A DNA stretch of 34,501 bases from Faecalibacillus intestinalis (GTDB lineage: Bacteria; Bacillota_I; Bacilli_A; Erysipelotrichales; Coprobacillaceae), in the NCBI RefSeq assembly GCF_003024685.1, contig NZ_PYLQ01000027.1, positions 1 to 34,501 on the forward strand. The letters are read 5' to 3'. The position numbers and the translations under genes are program-made. The notes beneath the pieces were generated by a model. That model saw only the letters and a list, made by a program, of their open reading frames with translations. It was not told the DNA's origin and did no database searches. The stretch's first letter is position 1. Each line of letters starts with the position of its first letter. Positions 1 to 7,942 of this stretch are shown one piece after another.

Positions 1-157
1 CAAGTGGGAATCCAAATGTCATCCTATGTGAAAGAGGAGTGAGAACATTTGAATCATACACAAGAAATACATTAGACTTACAAGCAGTCCCAGTAATCAA
101 AGAATTGACACACTTACCAATCATTATCGATCCAAGTCATGCCGGAGGAAAATGGTG
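1..157 (+). repeat. Terminal direct repeat, left copy
   Basis: All 157 bases match 34345-34501. The repeat lies wholly inside aroF coding sequence and shows no features of a mobile-element end. It is most simply a circular-assembly overlap or the shared part of two aroF copies. Confidence 0.97.
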
Positions 158-338
158 GTTAGTAAATCCAATGGCAAAAGCAGCAGTCGCAGCAGGATGT
201 GATGGATTAATGATCGAAGTGCATAATAATCCAGAAAAAGCATTATGTGATGGACCACAATCATTAAAACCAGCCAAATTTGAACAATTGATGAAAGAAC
301 TAAAACCAATTGCTGATGCTGTTGGCAAAGAAATATAA
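1..338 (+). CDS. aroF: 3-deoxy-7-phosphoheptulonate (DAHP) synthase, 3' part
   Basis: Partial gene: the reading frame is already open at base 3 and stops at 336-338. DAHP synthase condenses phosphoenolpyruvate with erythrose 4-phosphate, the first step of the shikimate pathway. The 111 residues seen are the C-terminal part of the TIM barrel, including CERGVRTFE and DPSHAGGKW, which are typical of the type I-beta class. A GTG at 39 is internal, not a start. The first 157 bases are identical to 34345-34501. If the two ends are joined, the gene becomes 338 residues, the normal length for this family, in an unbroken frame. So this is either the 3' half of the gene that closes the window or the 3' half of a second copy identical over that stretch. 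Confidence 0.93.
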   Translation, partial: SGNPNVILCERGVRTFESYTRNTLDLQAVPVIKELTHLPIIIDPSHAGGKWWLVNPMAKAAVAAGCDGLMIEVHNNPEKALCDGPQSLKPAKFEQLMKELKPIADAVGKEI

Positions 339-339
339 A

Positions 340-360
340 AGTACCACCATTGGTGGTACT
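340..360 (-). terminator. Terminator of the DUF1287/SEC-C operon
   Basis: A perfect inverted repeat with arms AGTACCACCA and TGGTGGTACT around one base. Read on the minus strand the stem is followed by TTTTATATTT. It lies between the convergent stops of aroF and the minus-strand gene. The plus strand has no U-tract, so termination of aroF here is less certain. Confidence 0.8.
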
Positions 361-997
361 AAGAAATACGATAATGACCTATAATGTCATTTCTTTTTTC
401 TAAAATATCTTCTTCATAATAAAGTTGATGAGGATAAGCATGGTGAATCACAAAAGTGATTCCCTTTTTATTTCGATAATTAGAAACAATACCAATATGT
501 TTTTTAAAGATAACAATATCGCCACCTTGCCATTTATCTAAATCATAAATATCGAGAGTCAAAGATAGGGCGTGTCTTTTAAAATAAACATTTAAATTTC
601 TTACTCGTCGAAAATCAATATTTTTATCTGGATGTTCAACTTGATAACTTTGAGGATTTTCTCTAATATCTTGATCTACAAGAATTTGTAAATTATAACC
701 TGCATTCAATAAGCCAAAAGCGACAACATCACTACATACTCCATAATGATCTGTTGGGTAACCACCTTGATAATACTTACTTTTGTATTGAGGTTTTGTT
801 TCAATATATTTTCTAACGTTTTGTACAATATCACTTTGATCGTCAATACCATCATGATCTTGATCATTTATGCTTTTATAAGTTTGAATACCAAAATCAT
901 CATTTGTATATTTTGGATGAGGTAAAAGATTATTTTGATAAAAAATGTAAGTAAGAATCAAAATGATCGGTATGAAAATAAGAAAGAACTTCTTCAT
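359..997 (-). CDS. Membrane-anchored DUF1287 protein (NlpC/P60-like fold)
   Basis: A 212-residue protein with an N-terminal hydrophobic segment (about residues 4-20), so probably anchored with the domain outside the cell. The conserved features of DUF1287 (E. coli YijF family) are visible: YGVCSDVV with Cys88, an RRVRNLNVYF segment near 130-140, WQGGDIVIFKKHIGIVS with His167, and a later IHHA. Cys88 and His167 fit the Cys-His pair of NlpC/P60-like enzymes; that activity is inferred from fold. A D-rich loop (about 45-56, DQDHDGIDD) looks like a calcium-binding loop. Its ATG overlaps the stop of the upstream SEC-C gene as TAATG, so the two are probably translationally coupled. The substrate is unknown. 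Confidence 0.82.
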   Translation of the reverse strand: MKKFFLIFIPIILILTYIFYQNNLLPHPKYTNDDFGIQTYKSINDQDHDGIDDQSDIVQNVRKYIETKPQYKSKYYQGGYPTDHYGVCSDVVAFGLLNAGYNLQILVDQDIRENPQSYQVEHPDKNIDFRRVRNLNVYFKRHALSLTLDIYDLDKWQGGDIVIFKKHIGIVSNYRNKKGITFVIHHAYPHQLYYEEDILEKRNDIIGHYRIS

Positions 998-1662
998 TAT
1001 TTACCACAACATTTTTTATATTTTTTACCACTTCCACAAGGACAAGGATCATTACGCCCCACTTTGATGACTTTTGTTGGTTTTTTCTTACCAAAATCAT
1101 TTTGTTGCTTTTCAATTTGAGCATATTGTAAAGCAAGTTCTTCTTCATTTATTGCTTTAAAAAGCTCAATGACATGATGAATAATATTTTCTGTTTCAAT
1201 ATTATATTCGATAGATAGAGGTAAATGTTTTTGAATCATATTTTTTAATTCTTGTAAGTTATTTTGTTTATAAATACACGAAAAATAAGCATCCATAATT
1301 TCATAATCATAAGGGTAACGTTCAAGCAATTCTTGAAAATATGAAATTCCTTGATCATTATCTTGATAAAAATAAGATAAAGCTAAGTTTTTAAAAAAAG
1401 GGCAAAGATATTTATCATCTTTAAAATAATTAATAAAGTCTTGATGAAATTCTATACTTTCTTGATATTTCTTTTCTTGAATAAAAAGTTGACTTAATTG
1501 ATTGAATTTTTCTTGAAGATGATAATTAAATCCAATGAGTTGACCAAGTTCCAATAAACTTGGTTGATTTTCAAGATAAGCTTTAAATTCATTCCATAAT
1601 TGGTAAAGATCATTTAAATGATTTGTATTTTCTATTTCTTTTAATAATATTTCTTTTTCCAT
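997..1662 (-). CDS. SEC-C zinc-motif protein with helical repeat N-terminus
   Basis: 221 residues. The last 20 carry a clear SEC-C motif ([16 protein letters not shown]), the zinc-binding element also found at the end of SecA. The preceding 200 residues are helix-rich and tetratricopeptide-like ([34 protein letters not shown]), suggesting a protein-binding scaffold. The start is supported by a GGAGG ribosome site about 8 nt upstream on the minus strand. It is first in a two-gene unit with the DUF1287 gene. SEC-C proteins with TPR-like parts are common and mostly uncharacterised; no enzymatic function is claimed. Confidence 0.85.
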   Translation of the reverse strand: MEKEILLKEIENTNHLNDLYQLWNEFKAYLENQPSLLELGQLIGFNYHLQEKFNQLSQLFIQEKKYQESIEFHQDFINYFKDDKYLCPFFKNLALSYFYQDNDQGISYFQELLERYPYDYEIMDAYFSCIYKQNNLQELKNMIQKHLPLSIEYNIETENIIHHVIELFKAINEEELALQYAQIEKQQNDFGKKKPTKVIKVGRNDPCPCGSGKKYKKCCGK

Positions 1663-1704
1663 GAGAAATCCTCCTTTTTTAAATCATATCATATTATGTC
1701 ATAT

Positions 1705-1733
1705 TTGGTAAAAACAAAACTATTGTGTATAAT
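1705..1733 (+). promoter_or_regulatory. Probable sigma-A promoter for the membrane-protein pair
   Basis: TTGGTA, 17-bp spacer, TATAAT. The -10 ends 17 bp before the ATG at 1751, so the leader is very short. The -10 is a perfect consensus. Confidence 0.6.
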
Positions 1734-1750
1734 AGTTGTGGTGAGAAAAT

Positions 1751-2584
1751 ATGGATCAAAAACATAAATCAAATTTAATTATTACATGTTTATGCCTGAT
1801 AATCGTTTTTGTTTCTTTACTAACAATGTATGATAATTTTTCTTTTCATACATATAATACAAAAACGTATTATGATTATTTTTTATCATTAAATCATCAA
1901 GGCTTTACTTTACAGGATTATGAGCTTTATAAAGATCAATCAAATTATCATTGTGGAGATGGGACACTTGTTTTAGGAAAAATCGATTCTCTTGTAGACG
2001 GACAAGATATTGATGTCATAATTCAAATAAATAGAAAACAACATATTGATTATTCTTTAAAATATTTAGAGGGTGGAAGTTATTCTTTAGAAAATAAGGA
2101 AGATTTAAAAAATATAAAAGAAATTAAAAATGTTCAGTTAATCATCAAAGATGATAATCAAAAGACGGTTTATCAACATACTTTAAAATTAAAACAAGTT
2201 GAAAAATTATCATGTTCTTCAAAAACATTTAAAGTAGAAAATGCATGTATCAGTGATGATTTTATGAGGCTTGGGTATTTAACGTCTACAGATGAAGATT
2301 TATTGAAGAAATATCCAAATATTTCATTAGAATATCGTTATTTAAAAAGTAATAAATTAAATGATAAAAATGATAAGAATTATGTTGTATTTAAAAAAAT
2401 AAATGGAAAGACTAAAGAAATTGTTAATCAAAAAATCTATCAAACATATAACCATGATTTAAATCAAGGATCTTTAAAAAAGAAAAAATTAAGTGTTGTT
2501 ATTATTTTATCAAAAGATCAAAGTCAAAAAAGTTATGTTTTCAAATTAAACTTTTCAAAGGAAAATGGTGGTTTGTATGAATAA
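1751..2584 (+). CDS. Hypothetical single-pass membrane/extracellular protein
   Basis: 277 residues, family not recognised. One transmembrane segment near residues 9-27 follows a short basic N-terminus (MDQKHKSN), so the remaining 250 residues are probably outside the cell. The outer part is rich in Lys, Asp, Asn and Tyr with alternating hydrophobic residues, suggesting beta structure, with several GKI/NGK-type turns. The start is the first ATG, with a weak GGTGAG ribosome site. The stop overlaps the start of the next gene by 8 bases, so they form one unit. No catalytic motif is visible. Confidence 0.7.
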   Translation: MDQKHKSNLIITCLCLIIVFVSLLTMYDNFSFHTYNTKTYYDYFLSLNHQGFTLQDYELYKDQSNYHCGDGTLVLGKIDSLVDGQDIDVIIQINRKQHIDYSLKYLEGGSYSLENKEDLKNIKEIKNVQLIIKDDNQKTVYQHTLKLKQVEKLSCSSKTFKVENACISDDFMRLGYLTSTDEDLLKKYPNISLEYRYLKSNKLNDKNDKNYVVFKKINGKTKEIVNQKIYQTYNHDLNQGSLKKKKLSVVIILSKDQSQKSYVFKLNFSKENGGLYE

Positions 2585-3032
2585 AGAAAGATACTTAAAA
2601 TTAAAAAAAGATTTTATTGTTTTATATCTTGCAAGAAATGGAATCATGACTTTTTTAATTACACTTTTTACATTTAGTTTGGATTTATCGAATTATTATC
2701 AAATATCCTTTCCAGCAATAATACCATACATCTTTTTTAATAATATTTTTACATTAATGTATTTTTGTTTATTATGGATTTTTAATTATTTGCTTTTTGA
2801 ATTGTTTAAAATCATTAATGATTGGTATGATGAAAATCATTATCAAACATTAAAATTTATGTATCATGAACATAATTATTCAATCTCATGGATGATATAT
2901 GTAATCATGGCTATTTTACTTGTTATTATACAGATTGTTCAATTGCCAACATTATTTCATATAGATGCTTATTTGATGTTTGGATTTATGATTTTACGTT
3001 CACTGAAACAAATATATAAAAATAGACTCTAA
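2577..3032 (+). CDS. Hypothetical integral membrane protein (about four segments)
   Basis: 151 residues from the ATG at 2577. An ATG 12 bases earlier adds only MVVC, and the chosen start overlaps the previous stop (ATGAATAA), typical of coupling. Hydrophobic stretches near residues 18-37, 44-70, 100-119 and 125-140 suggest four membrane segments. No family recognised. The conserved coupling to the preceding single-pass protein suggests the two act together at the membrane (inference). Confidence 0.68.
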   Translation: MNKERYLKLKKDFIVLYLARNGIMTFLITLFTFSLDLSNYYQISFPAIIPYIFFNNIFTLMYFCLLWIFNYLLFELFKIINDWYDENHYQTLKFMYHEHNYSISWMIYVIMAILLVIIQIVQLPTLFHIDAYLMFGFMILRSLKQIYKNRL

Positions 3033-3043
3033 GAGTCTATTTT
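3019..3043. terminator. Bidirectional terminator between the membrane pair and sspI
   Basis: Arms AAAATAGACTC (3019-3029) and GAGTCTATTTT (3033-3043) around TAA. A/T tracts on both flanks serve both convergent genes, whose stop codons lie inside the hairpin. Confidence 0.85.
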
Positions 3044-3231
3044 AATAAATGACTAAGACTGTCAAGTAATTCATCTTTTGAGCTTAAAGAATTATAATAA
3101 GTTTCAAAAAGAACACCAAGCCCTGGTAAGACGGTTTCTTCTTTAGAAGCAATACCACTTTCAATAATCTCTTTAAGTTCACTACTTGAACAAGCATGTA
3201 GTCTCTGAAATATAGCTTGTCGAATATCCAT
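3037..3231 (-). CDS. sspI: Small acid-soluble spore protein SspI
   Basis: 64 residues starting MDIRQAIFQRLH. The SspI hallmark LPGLGVLFE is present in full (about residues 36-44), preceded by an ELKEIIESGIASKEE helix and followed by the usual short C-terminal helix. SspI is a minor spore protein of Bacillus made late in the forespore; here it is strong evidence that the host forms endospores. The ATG at 3231 is chosen because AAGGAGTG lies just upstream on the minus strand; the open frame continues 16 codons further upstream without a ribosome site. In B. subtilis sspI lies next to ysgA (rlmP) and pheST; the same neighbours occur here, which supports the call. I could not identify a forespore sigma-G promoter with confidence. 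Confidence 0.92.
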   Translation of the reverse strand: MDIRQAIFQRLHACSSSELKEIIESGIASKEETVLPGLGVLFETYYNSLSSKDELLDSLSHLLK

Positions 3232-3277
3232 TTTATCACTCCTTAAAAAGAGTGACCCAAAAAGGAGAAAAATATAC

Positions 3278-3946
3278 ATGGTAGAAACTAAAATAATTAT
3301 TTTAGATCAACAAGAAATTGTTTATAAAATTCATTATAAAAGAATTAAGAATTGTTATTTAAGAGTAGAAAAAGGAGAAGTGGTAATTCGTTGTTCACCG
3401 CTGTTTCCTCAAAGTGAAATAGAAAAATTGATTAGAAATCATCAAGAAGAAATACTTGAACAAATAAAAGGATATGTTCCTAAATATAACTATCAAGAAG
3501 ATGGTTATGCTTATTTGTTTAATCAAAAATATCAAATTGTTTTAAAAGATATGAATATCAAAAAATGTGCCATTCATGATCGTCAAATCTATGTTTATTC
3601 AAAAAATATCCAAGCAACCATTGAAATGTTTTTAAAACAAGAATTGATGAATTATTTAAAAGAAAGAATAGATTTTTATTTAAGTACGAGCTTTCATCAT
3701 GTTTTTCCTGAAATTCAAATTAAGAAAATGAAAAGAAGATGGGGTGCTTGTTTTTATCAAAAAAATAGAGTGTGCTTTAATTTAGTATTAGCACATATTG
3801 ATTATGCTTTAATTGATTATGTTATTGTTCATGAACTTTGTCATTTTCTTGAAGCAAATCATTCAAAAGCATTCTATCATGAAATAGAAAAAAGAATGCC
3901 AGATTATAAAGAAAGAGAAAGATTATTAAAGGATGTGGGTATATGA
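3278..3946 (+). CDS. YgjP-like M48-type metallopeptidase (DUF45/SprT-like)
   Basis: 222 residues. The zinc-peptidase signature HELCH is at 185-189, with His195 (EANHSKAFY) as third ligand and Glu186 as catalytic base. The family element KMKRRWGACFYQKNRVCFNLVLA lies at about 150-172, and the N-terminal half has the beta-rich YgjP fold. Members are predicted metal-dependent hydrolases; the substrate is unknown. AAAGGAG lies 10 bases before the ATG. It diverges from sspI across only 46 bases and overlaps the next gene by ATGA, so it heads a coupled plus-strand run of four genes. Confidence 0.88.
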   Translation: MVETKIIILDQQEIVYKIHYKRIKNCYLRVEKGEVVIRCSPLFPQSEIEKLIRNHQEEILEQIKGYVPKYNYQEDGYAYLFNQKYQIVLKDMNIKKCAIHDRQIYVYSKNIQATIEMFLKQELMNYLKERIDFYLSTSFHHVFPEIQIKKMKRRWGACFYQKNRVCFNLVLAHIDYALIDYVIVHELCHFLEANHSKAFYHEIEKRMPDYKERERLLKDVGI

Positions 3947-4659
3947 TTACGTCAATGCAAAATAAAACGGTTAAAGAATTATTAAAATTAAAACAAAAGA
4001 AATATCGAAAAGATTATTATTTAGTAGAAACAAATCATTTAGTAGAGGAAGCAATTAAAGCTAAACAAACAGATTTGATTATTTCAACTGAACCGGTTGA
4101 TTTAGGTGTAGAAAATTTAGTGGTATCTAAAGAAATTATGGAAAAACTTGCTTTTACTAAAACACCTCAACCTATTATGGCAAGATGTTTTATTCAAAAA
4201 GATAAGAAATTAGTTGATGGAAAAAGATATTTGATTTTAGATTATCTACAAGATCCTGGAAATATTGGAACACTTATTCGTACAGCACTTGCTTTTGGCA
4301 TAGATCAAGTGATTTTATCTAATGAATGTGTGGATCTTTATAATGATAAATTACTGCGATCAATGCAAGGAGCACACTTCCATCTTTCTTGTCTTTATGG
4401 GAATTTAAAAGAAATTATTCCTGCTTTAAAAGAAAAAGGTGTCTGTGTTGTAGGCAGTGCTTTAGAAAATGGAAGGCCTATTCATGAAATTAAAAAACAA
4501 GAAAAAATGGCCTATGTTTTAGGAAATGAAGGGAATGGGATGGAAAAAGAGATTATCGACATTTGTGATCAAATTGCCTATATTCCAATTACAACCATTG
4601 AATCATTAAATGTGGCTGTGGCAGGAAGTGTTATGATGTATCATTTTCAAGGAGAATAG
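3943..4659 (+). CDS. rlmP: SpoU/TrmH-family RNA 2'-O-methyltransferase (RlmP/YsgA-like)
   Basis: 238 residues with an N-terminal substrate-binding domain (about 1-85) and a SPOUT methyltransferase domain. The three SpoU motifs are intact: DPGNIGTLIRTA with Asn107 and Arg113, LGNEGNGM at 193-200, and SLNVAVAGSV at 221-230, which form the knotted SAM pocket. Members 2'-O-methylate ribose in rRNA or tRNA. The closest functional guess is B. subtilis YsgA (RlmP, 23S rRNA), because ysgA lies with sspI and pheST there and the same set is linked here. The ATG overlaps the previous stop by 4 bases. TrmH-like tRNA specificity cannot be excluded from sequence alone. Confidence 0.85.
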   Translation: MITSMQNKTVKELLKLKQKKYRKDYYLVETNHLVEEAIKAKQTDLIISTEPVDLGVENLVVSKEIMEKLAFTKTPQPIMARCFIQKDKKLVDGKRYLILDYLQDPGNIGTLIRTALAFGIDQVILSNECVDLYNDKLLRSMQGAHFHLSCLYGNLKEIIPALKEKGVCVVGSALENGRPIHEIKKQEKMAYVLGNEGNGMEKEIIDICDQIAYIPITTIESLNVAVAGSVMMYHFQGE

Positions 4660-4661
4660 AT

Positions 4662-5447
4662 ATGGATAAGATATTATTTTTTGACATTGACGGGACACTA
4701 GGACAACATGGTGTTATTACAGAATCAAATTTAAAAGCACTGCATTTATTAAAAGAAAAAGGATATAAGACTTTTATTTGTACGGGAAGAGCTCCATTTT
4801 ATGCAAGTCGTTTATTCGGTAATCTTGTAAGTGGGATTATTAGCTGTAATGGACGCTATATTCTTTATGAAGGAAAGAAGCTTTATAGTAGAGCATTTAC
4901 GAAGGAACAATTAGATTATTATGTACATAAGCTTGATCAAGGAAAACTAGGGGCGATGTTTGTTAGTGATGATAAAGCTTTAAAATATCATTTAGATCAA
5001 AAACAAGAAGTTGATTTAGAAAAGGAATATGGTATTGAACATCTTGTTGATTCTTTAGAAGGAGATTTTTATACATTTGATATGTTTTATCAAAGTCAAG
5101 AACATTATCAAACAATGGTTGAAATCTTTAAAGAAGATTTAATTATTAATGATCATGGCGGAATGGGTTCTTGTGATTGTTCAACAATTGAATTTGATAA
5201 AGGCAGCGCGATTGCCTATCTATTAGATTATTTCCATATTGATAAGGATAGTGCTTATGCATTTGGCGATGGTTATAATGATCAAGCGATGTTTAGAGAA
5301 GTAGGACATGGCATTGCGATGGGTAATGCAGTAGATGTTTTAAAAGAAAAGGCAACTTATGTGACTGATGATTTTGATCAAGAGGGAATAATCAAAGCAT
5401 TGTATCACGAGGGGGTGCTTCATGAATGTACGTGTACGAAAAAATAA
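4662..5447 (+). CDS. Cof-type HAD-IIB family phosphatase
   Basis: 261 residues with all four HAD motifs: DIDGT (Asp8, Asp10), TGR (Thr41), Lys180 of EFDKGSA, and GDGYND (Asp203, Asp207). The large C2B-type cap between about 85 and 170 is typical of Cof/YidA sugar-phosphate and flavin-phosphate phosphatases. The substrate cannot be read from sequence. It starts 2 bases after the methyltransferase stop, and its last 22 bases overlap the AraC gene, so it sits in the middle of a four-gene unit. Confidence 0.9.
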   Translation: MDKILFFDIDGTLGQHGVITESNLKALHLLKEKGYKTFICTGRAPFYASRLFGNLVSGIISCNGRYILYEGKKLYSRAFTKEQLDYYVHKLDQGKLGAMFVSDDKALKYHLDQKQEVDLEKEYGIEHLVDSLEGDFYTFDMFYQSQEHYQTMVEIFKEDLIINDHGGMGSCDCSTIEFDKGSAIAYLLDYFHIDKDSAYAFGDGYNDQAMFREVGHGIAMGNAVDVLKEKATYVTDDFDQEGIIKALYHEGVLHECTCTKK

Positions 5448-6250
5448 AATTGGATGAACATTTACCTATTAAAATATTAGATTTGTATTATGAAAGTAGT
5501 GAAGAAAATGTTGAAAAACATTGGCATAATAGTATAGAAATATTGGTTCCTATATTAGGTAAGGTAGAAATATGGGATAATGGACATATGATTAGAAGTC
5601 AAAATGTTGATGTTTATATTATTAATAGTAAAAATATTCATGGGATTTCTTTTGTAAGCGGGTATGAGGTTTATAAAGGATATGGCATTCAAATTAATTA
5701 TGATTATATTAAAAGCATATTTCCTTTGATTGATCATTATGAATTTGTACAACCAGATGGAGAAGTTTCCCGGGAAATAGTACGAACAATCTATAGAATA
5801 GTCGATATTTATGATGATGATAAAGAGTATGGTCATATTGCGATTAAAGGTCTAACAGATATATTAATGTATATACTTTTAAAAAAATTACTTGTAAGAA
5901 AAAAATATGTACTTCAAGAAAATGAAATAAATAATAATAAAATAGTGAAGATTGTTAATTATATTGATCAACATTATAAAGAAAACTTAAGTATACAAGT
6001 ATTAGCTGATCATTTTTATGTTTCACAATCTTATTTATCAAGATATTTTAAACAAAATTTTGGAACAACAATTAAAAAATATATTGATAGTGTTAGATTG
6101 GAAAAAGCAATTAATGATATATTACATACTAATCTATCGATGACAGATATTGCTTATAATAATAGCTTTGCGAATCCTAAATCATTTAATAGAATTTTTA
6201 AAAGAATTTATAAAATGACACCTCATGAATATCGAAAGTTATTAAAATAG
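5426..6250 (+). CDS. AraC-family transcriptional regulator, cupin sensor plus two HTH motifs
   Basis: 274 residues. The N-terminal half is a cupin-like sensor (HWHNSIEILVP near 31-41, later NSKNIHGI). The C-terminal 100 residues are the AraC DNA-binding domain: first helix-turn-helix LSIQVLADHFYVSQSYLSRYF, and second in LSMTDIAYNNSFANPKSFNRIF followed by KMTPHEYRK. The start at 5426 follows GGGGGTG with 8-base spacing and overlaps the HAD gene in another frame. The likely targets are the surface-enzyme genes directly downstream on the same strand (inference from position). The ligand is unknown, probably a sugar or related small molecule as in many cupin AraC proteins. Confidence 0.9.
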   Translation: MYVYEKIKLDEHLPIKILDLYYESSEENVEKHWHNSIEILVPILGKVEIWDNGHMIRSQNVDVYIINSKNIHGISFVSGYEVYKGYGIQINYDYIKSIFPLIDHYEFVQPDGEVSREIVRTIYRIVDIYDDDKEYGHIAIKGLTDILMYILLKKLLVRKKYVLQENEINNNKIVKIVNYIDQHYKENLSIQVLADHFYVSQSYLSRYFKQNFGTTIKKYIDSVRLEKAINDILHTNLSMTDIAYNNSFANPKSFNRIFKRIYKMTPHEYRKLLK

Positions 6251-6323
6251 AGTTTATTAGTTCAAATAAAGACCTATTATAAAGAGTAATAAATGATATA
6301 CTTTTTTTAGGGAGGAAATTCTA

Positions 6324-7799
6324 ATGAAGAATACAAAAAGATTTTTGCTTTGTTTTGTGATGCTATTTTCACTTGCGATAGCGCCTGTCTATGCAGTAAA
6401 TAGTAATCATGTACTTAATGGAACTTATTCTTTAATTGTAGATGAATATGATTGGGGAGTAGCAACACCAAGAGTAATTGTAAATGTTGATCAAGAAATA
6501 ACGACAATTGATAAAGATGTTTTAAAGGTTGTAGAAACTAAAGAAAATGCTGAAGATTTTCAAAGAACAATTGTAGATGCTTATATTTCTGATCAAAATG
6601 GTCAAAAAGTAGAAGGTGCTTCAAAATATTTTACAATTGATTTAAAAGTAAGTCCAACAGAAGGAAGTCCTTTCATTTATAAAAGTTTTAATGAATGGGC
6701 AGATCCTTATTATTTAACAATTTCATTAAAAGAAAATAAAGAAATAATTGATGGTCAAAATGAATATGATACTTTAAATATTGATACAAATTATACATCT
6801 CGTTCTTTATCTGCGGGAGATCAATTTGATTATTCAGGTAGATATCAAGCAACAGATGGAACAAATTATAGTTTTGCTACATATTCACCAGCAAAAGATG
6901 ATCATAAAAATGCTTTAGTTGTATGGTTAAATGGTGGAGGAGAAGGTGGTACAAATCCTCAAATAGCAGTATTGGGAAATAAAGTGACAGGTTTAATTAG
7001 TCCAGAAATTCAAGAAAAACTTGGTAATGCTTATGTTTTTGTTCCACAATGTCCAACGCTTTGGATGGATGGTTATGGTGATTTTGAATTTACTGAATCA
7101 GGATTAAAATTTACACCAAGACATACACCTTCAACATATGTAAAGAGTTTAATGGAATGTATTAAAGCGTATGTTGATAGTAATGATGATATTGATACAA
7201 GTCGTATTTATATTGGTGGATGTTCTAATGGTGGGTATATGACAATGCAAATGGTTTTATCGTATACTGATTATTTTGCTGCAGCTTTTCCAATTTGCAC
7301 AGGTTTTGATGCTAGTGATTTAAGTGAAAAAGATGCTCAAAAACTTAAAGATTTTCCATTATTTATTACGTATTGTGAAAATGATGATACGTTAGATCCA
7401 AATCAATTTTCAAGACCACTTATTGAAAAATTAAAAGCCGCTAACGCTACTAATCTTCATGTCTTTTCACCAGATGATGTTCATGATACATCAGGACTTT
7501 ATAATGGAGAAGATGGAAAACCATATCAATATTCAACACATTGGTCATGGATCTATGTGTTCAATGGAGAAGCCATTGAAGATGATACATCATTAGAATT
7601 ATTTTCATGGTTATCAAAACAAAGCAAACAAGTAAAAAATGAAAATGTAGAAATAGCAGATAAGGTTGAAGATTCTCAAAAAACAACAGAAAAAACAGCT
7701 GTAAAAACAGGAGACAATAGTCCAATATTTACTTATATGTCATTATTAGCTGTTGCAAGCTGTGCTTATTTGCTTATTGCACATAAAGAATATGAATAA
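6324..7799 (+). CDS. Secreted, cell-wall-anchored alpha/beta-hydrolase (esterase) with VKTGD sorting signal
   Basis: 491 residues. A signal peptide (MKNTKRFLLCFVMLFSLAIAPVYA) leads to a beta-rich domain (about 27-160) and a prolyl-oligopeptidase/PHB-depolymerase-like hydrolase. GGCSNGG gives nucleophile Ser301; YCENDDTLDP supplies the Asp and DDVHDTSG the His of the triad. After a charged stalk the C-terminus has VKTGD (460-464), a hydrophobic stretch and a short charged tail: a sortase-type signal, non-canonical because LP is absent. GGAGG lies 8 bases before the ATG. The same tail occurs on the next two surface proteins, and the AraC regulator is immediately upstream. The substrate is unknown; acyl or feruloyl esters on gut polysaccharides are possible (inference). 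Confidence 0.87.
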   Translation: MKNTKRFLLCFVMLFSLAIAPVYAVNSNHVLNGTYSLIVDEYDWGVATPRVIVNVDQEITTIDKDVLKVVETKENAEDFQRTIVDAYISDQNGQKVEGASKYFTIDLKVSPTEGSPFIYKSFNEWADPYYLTISLKENKEIIDGQNEYDTLNIDTNYTSRSLSAGDQFDYSGRYQATDGTNYSFATYSPAKDDHKNALVVWLNGGGEGGTNPQIAVLGNKVTGLISPEIQEKLGNAYVFVPQCPTLWMDGYGDFEFTESGLKFTPRHTPSTYVKSLMECIKAYVDSNDDIDTSRIYIGGCSNGGYMTMQMVLSYTDYFAAAFPICTGFDASDLSEKDAQKLKDFPLFITYCENDDTLDPNQFSRPLIEKLKAANATNLHVFSPDDVHDTSGLYNGEDGKPYQYSTHWSWIYVFNGEAIEDDTSLELFSWLSKQSKQVKNENVEIADKVEDSQKTTEKTAVKTGDNSPIFTYMSLLAVASCAYLLIAHKEYE

Positions 7800-7807
7800 T
7801 ATTTAAG

Positions 7808-7839
7808 AGTCAAGGATTGAAAAATCTTTGACTTTTTTT
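7808..7839 (+). terminator. Terminator of the esterase gene
   Basis: Stem AGTCAAGGATT/AATCTTTGACT with GAAA loop, one G-U pair, then six or more T. Confidence 0.92.
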
Positions 7840-7876
7840 GTAAAAAAATACATTTGGATAGAAAAAGACCGATTTT

Positions 7877-7920
7877 ATGCATGTTTTTGACATGCATGTA
7901 AGCGCTTTATTTTATATAAT
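7877..7920 (+). promoter_or_regulatory. Operator-like palindrome, promoter elements and cre-like site upstream of the MBL-esterase gene
   Basis: A perfect inverted repeat ATGCATGT-N5-ACATGCAT occupies 7877-7897. TTGACA (7887-7892) straddles the loop and right arm; TTTTAT 17 bases later or TATAAT at 7915-7920 could be the -10 (the latter 22 bases away, so the pairing is unsettled). TGTAAGCGCTTTA at 7897-7909 resembles a CcpA cre half-site but lacks the conserved late C. A regulator bound here would cover the promoter. Confidence 0.55.
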
Positions 7921-7942
7921 AATAGAAAAGGAGGGAATATGG

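Noticed and set aside
39-338. GTG at 39 as the start of an independent small gene
   Set aside because: The codons before it are in frame and encode conserved DAHP synthase sequence.
3232-3279. Longer SspI start
   Set aside because: The 16 extra codons cover the ribosome sites of both divergent genes and give a hydrophobic leader foreign to SspI.
7877-7942. N-terminal extension of the MBL-esterase protein
   Set aside because: The open frame extends upstream across the palindrome and promoter-like elements; the ATG at 7943 has the ribosome site and begins the signal peptide.
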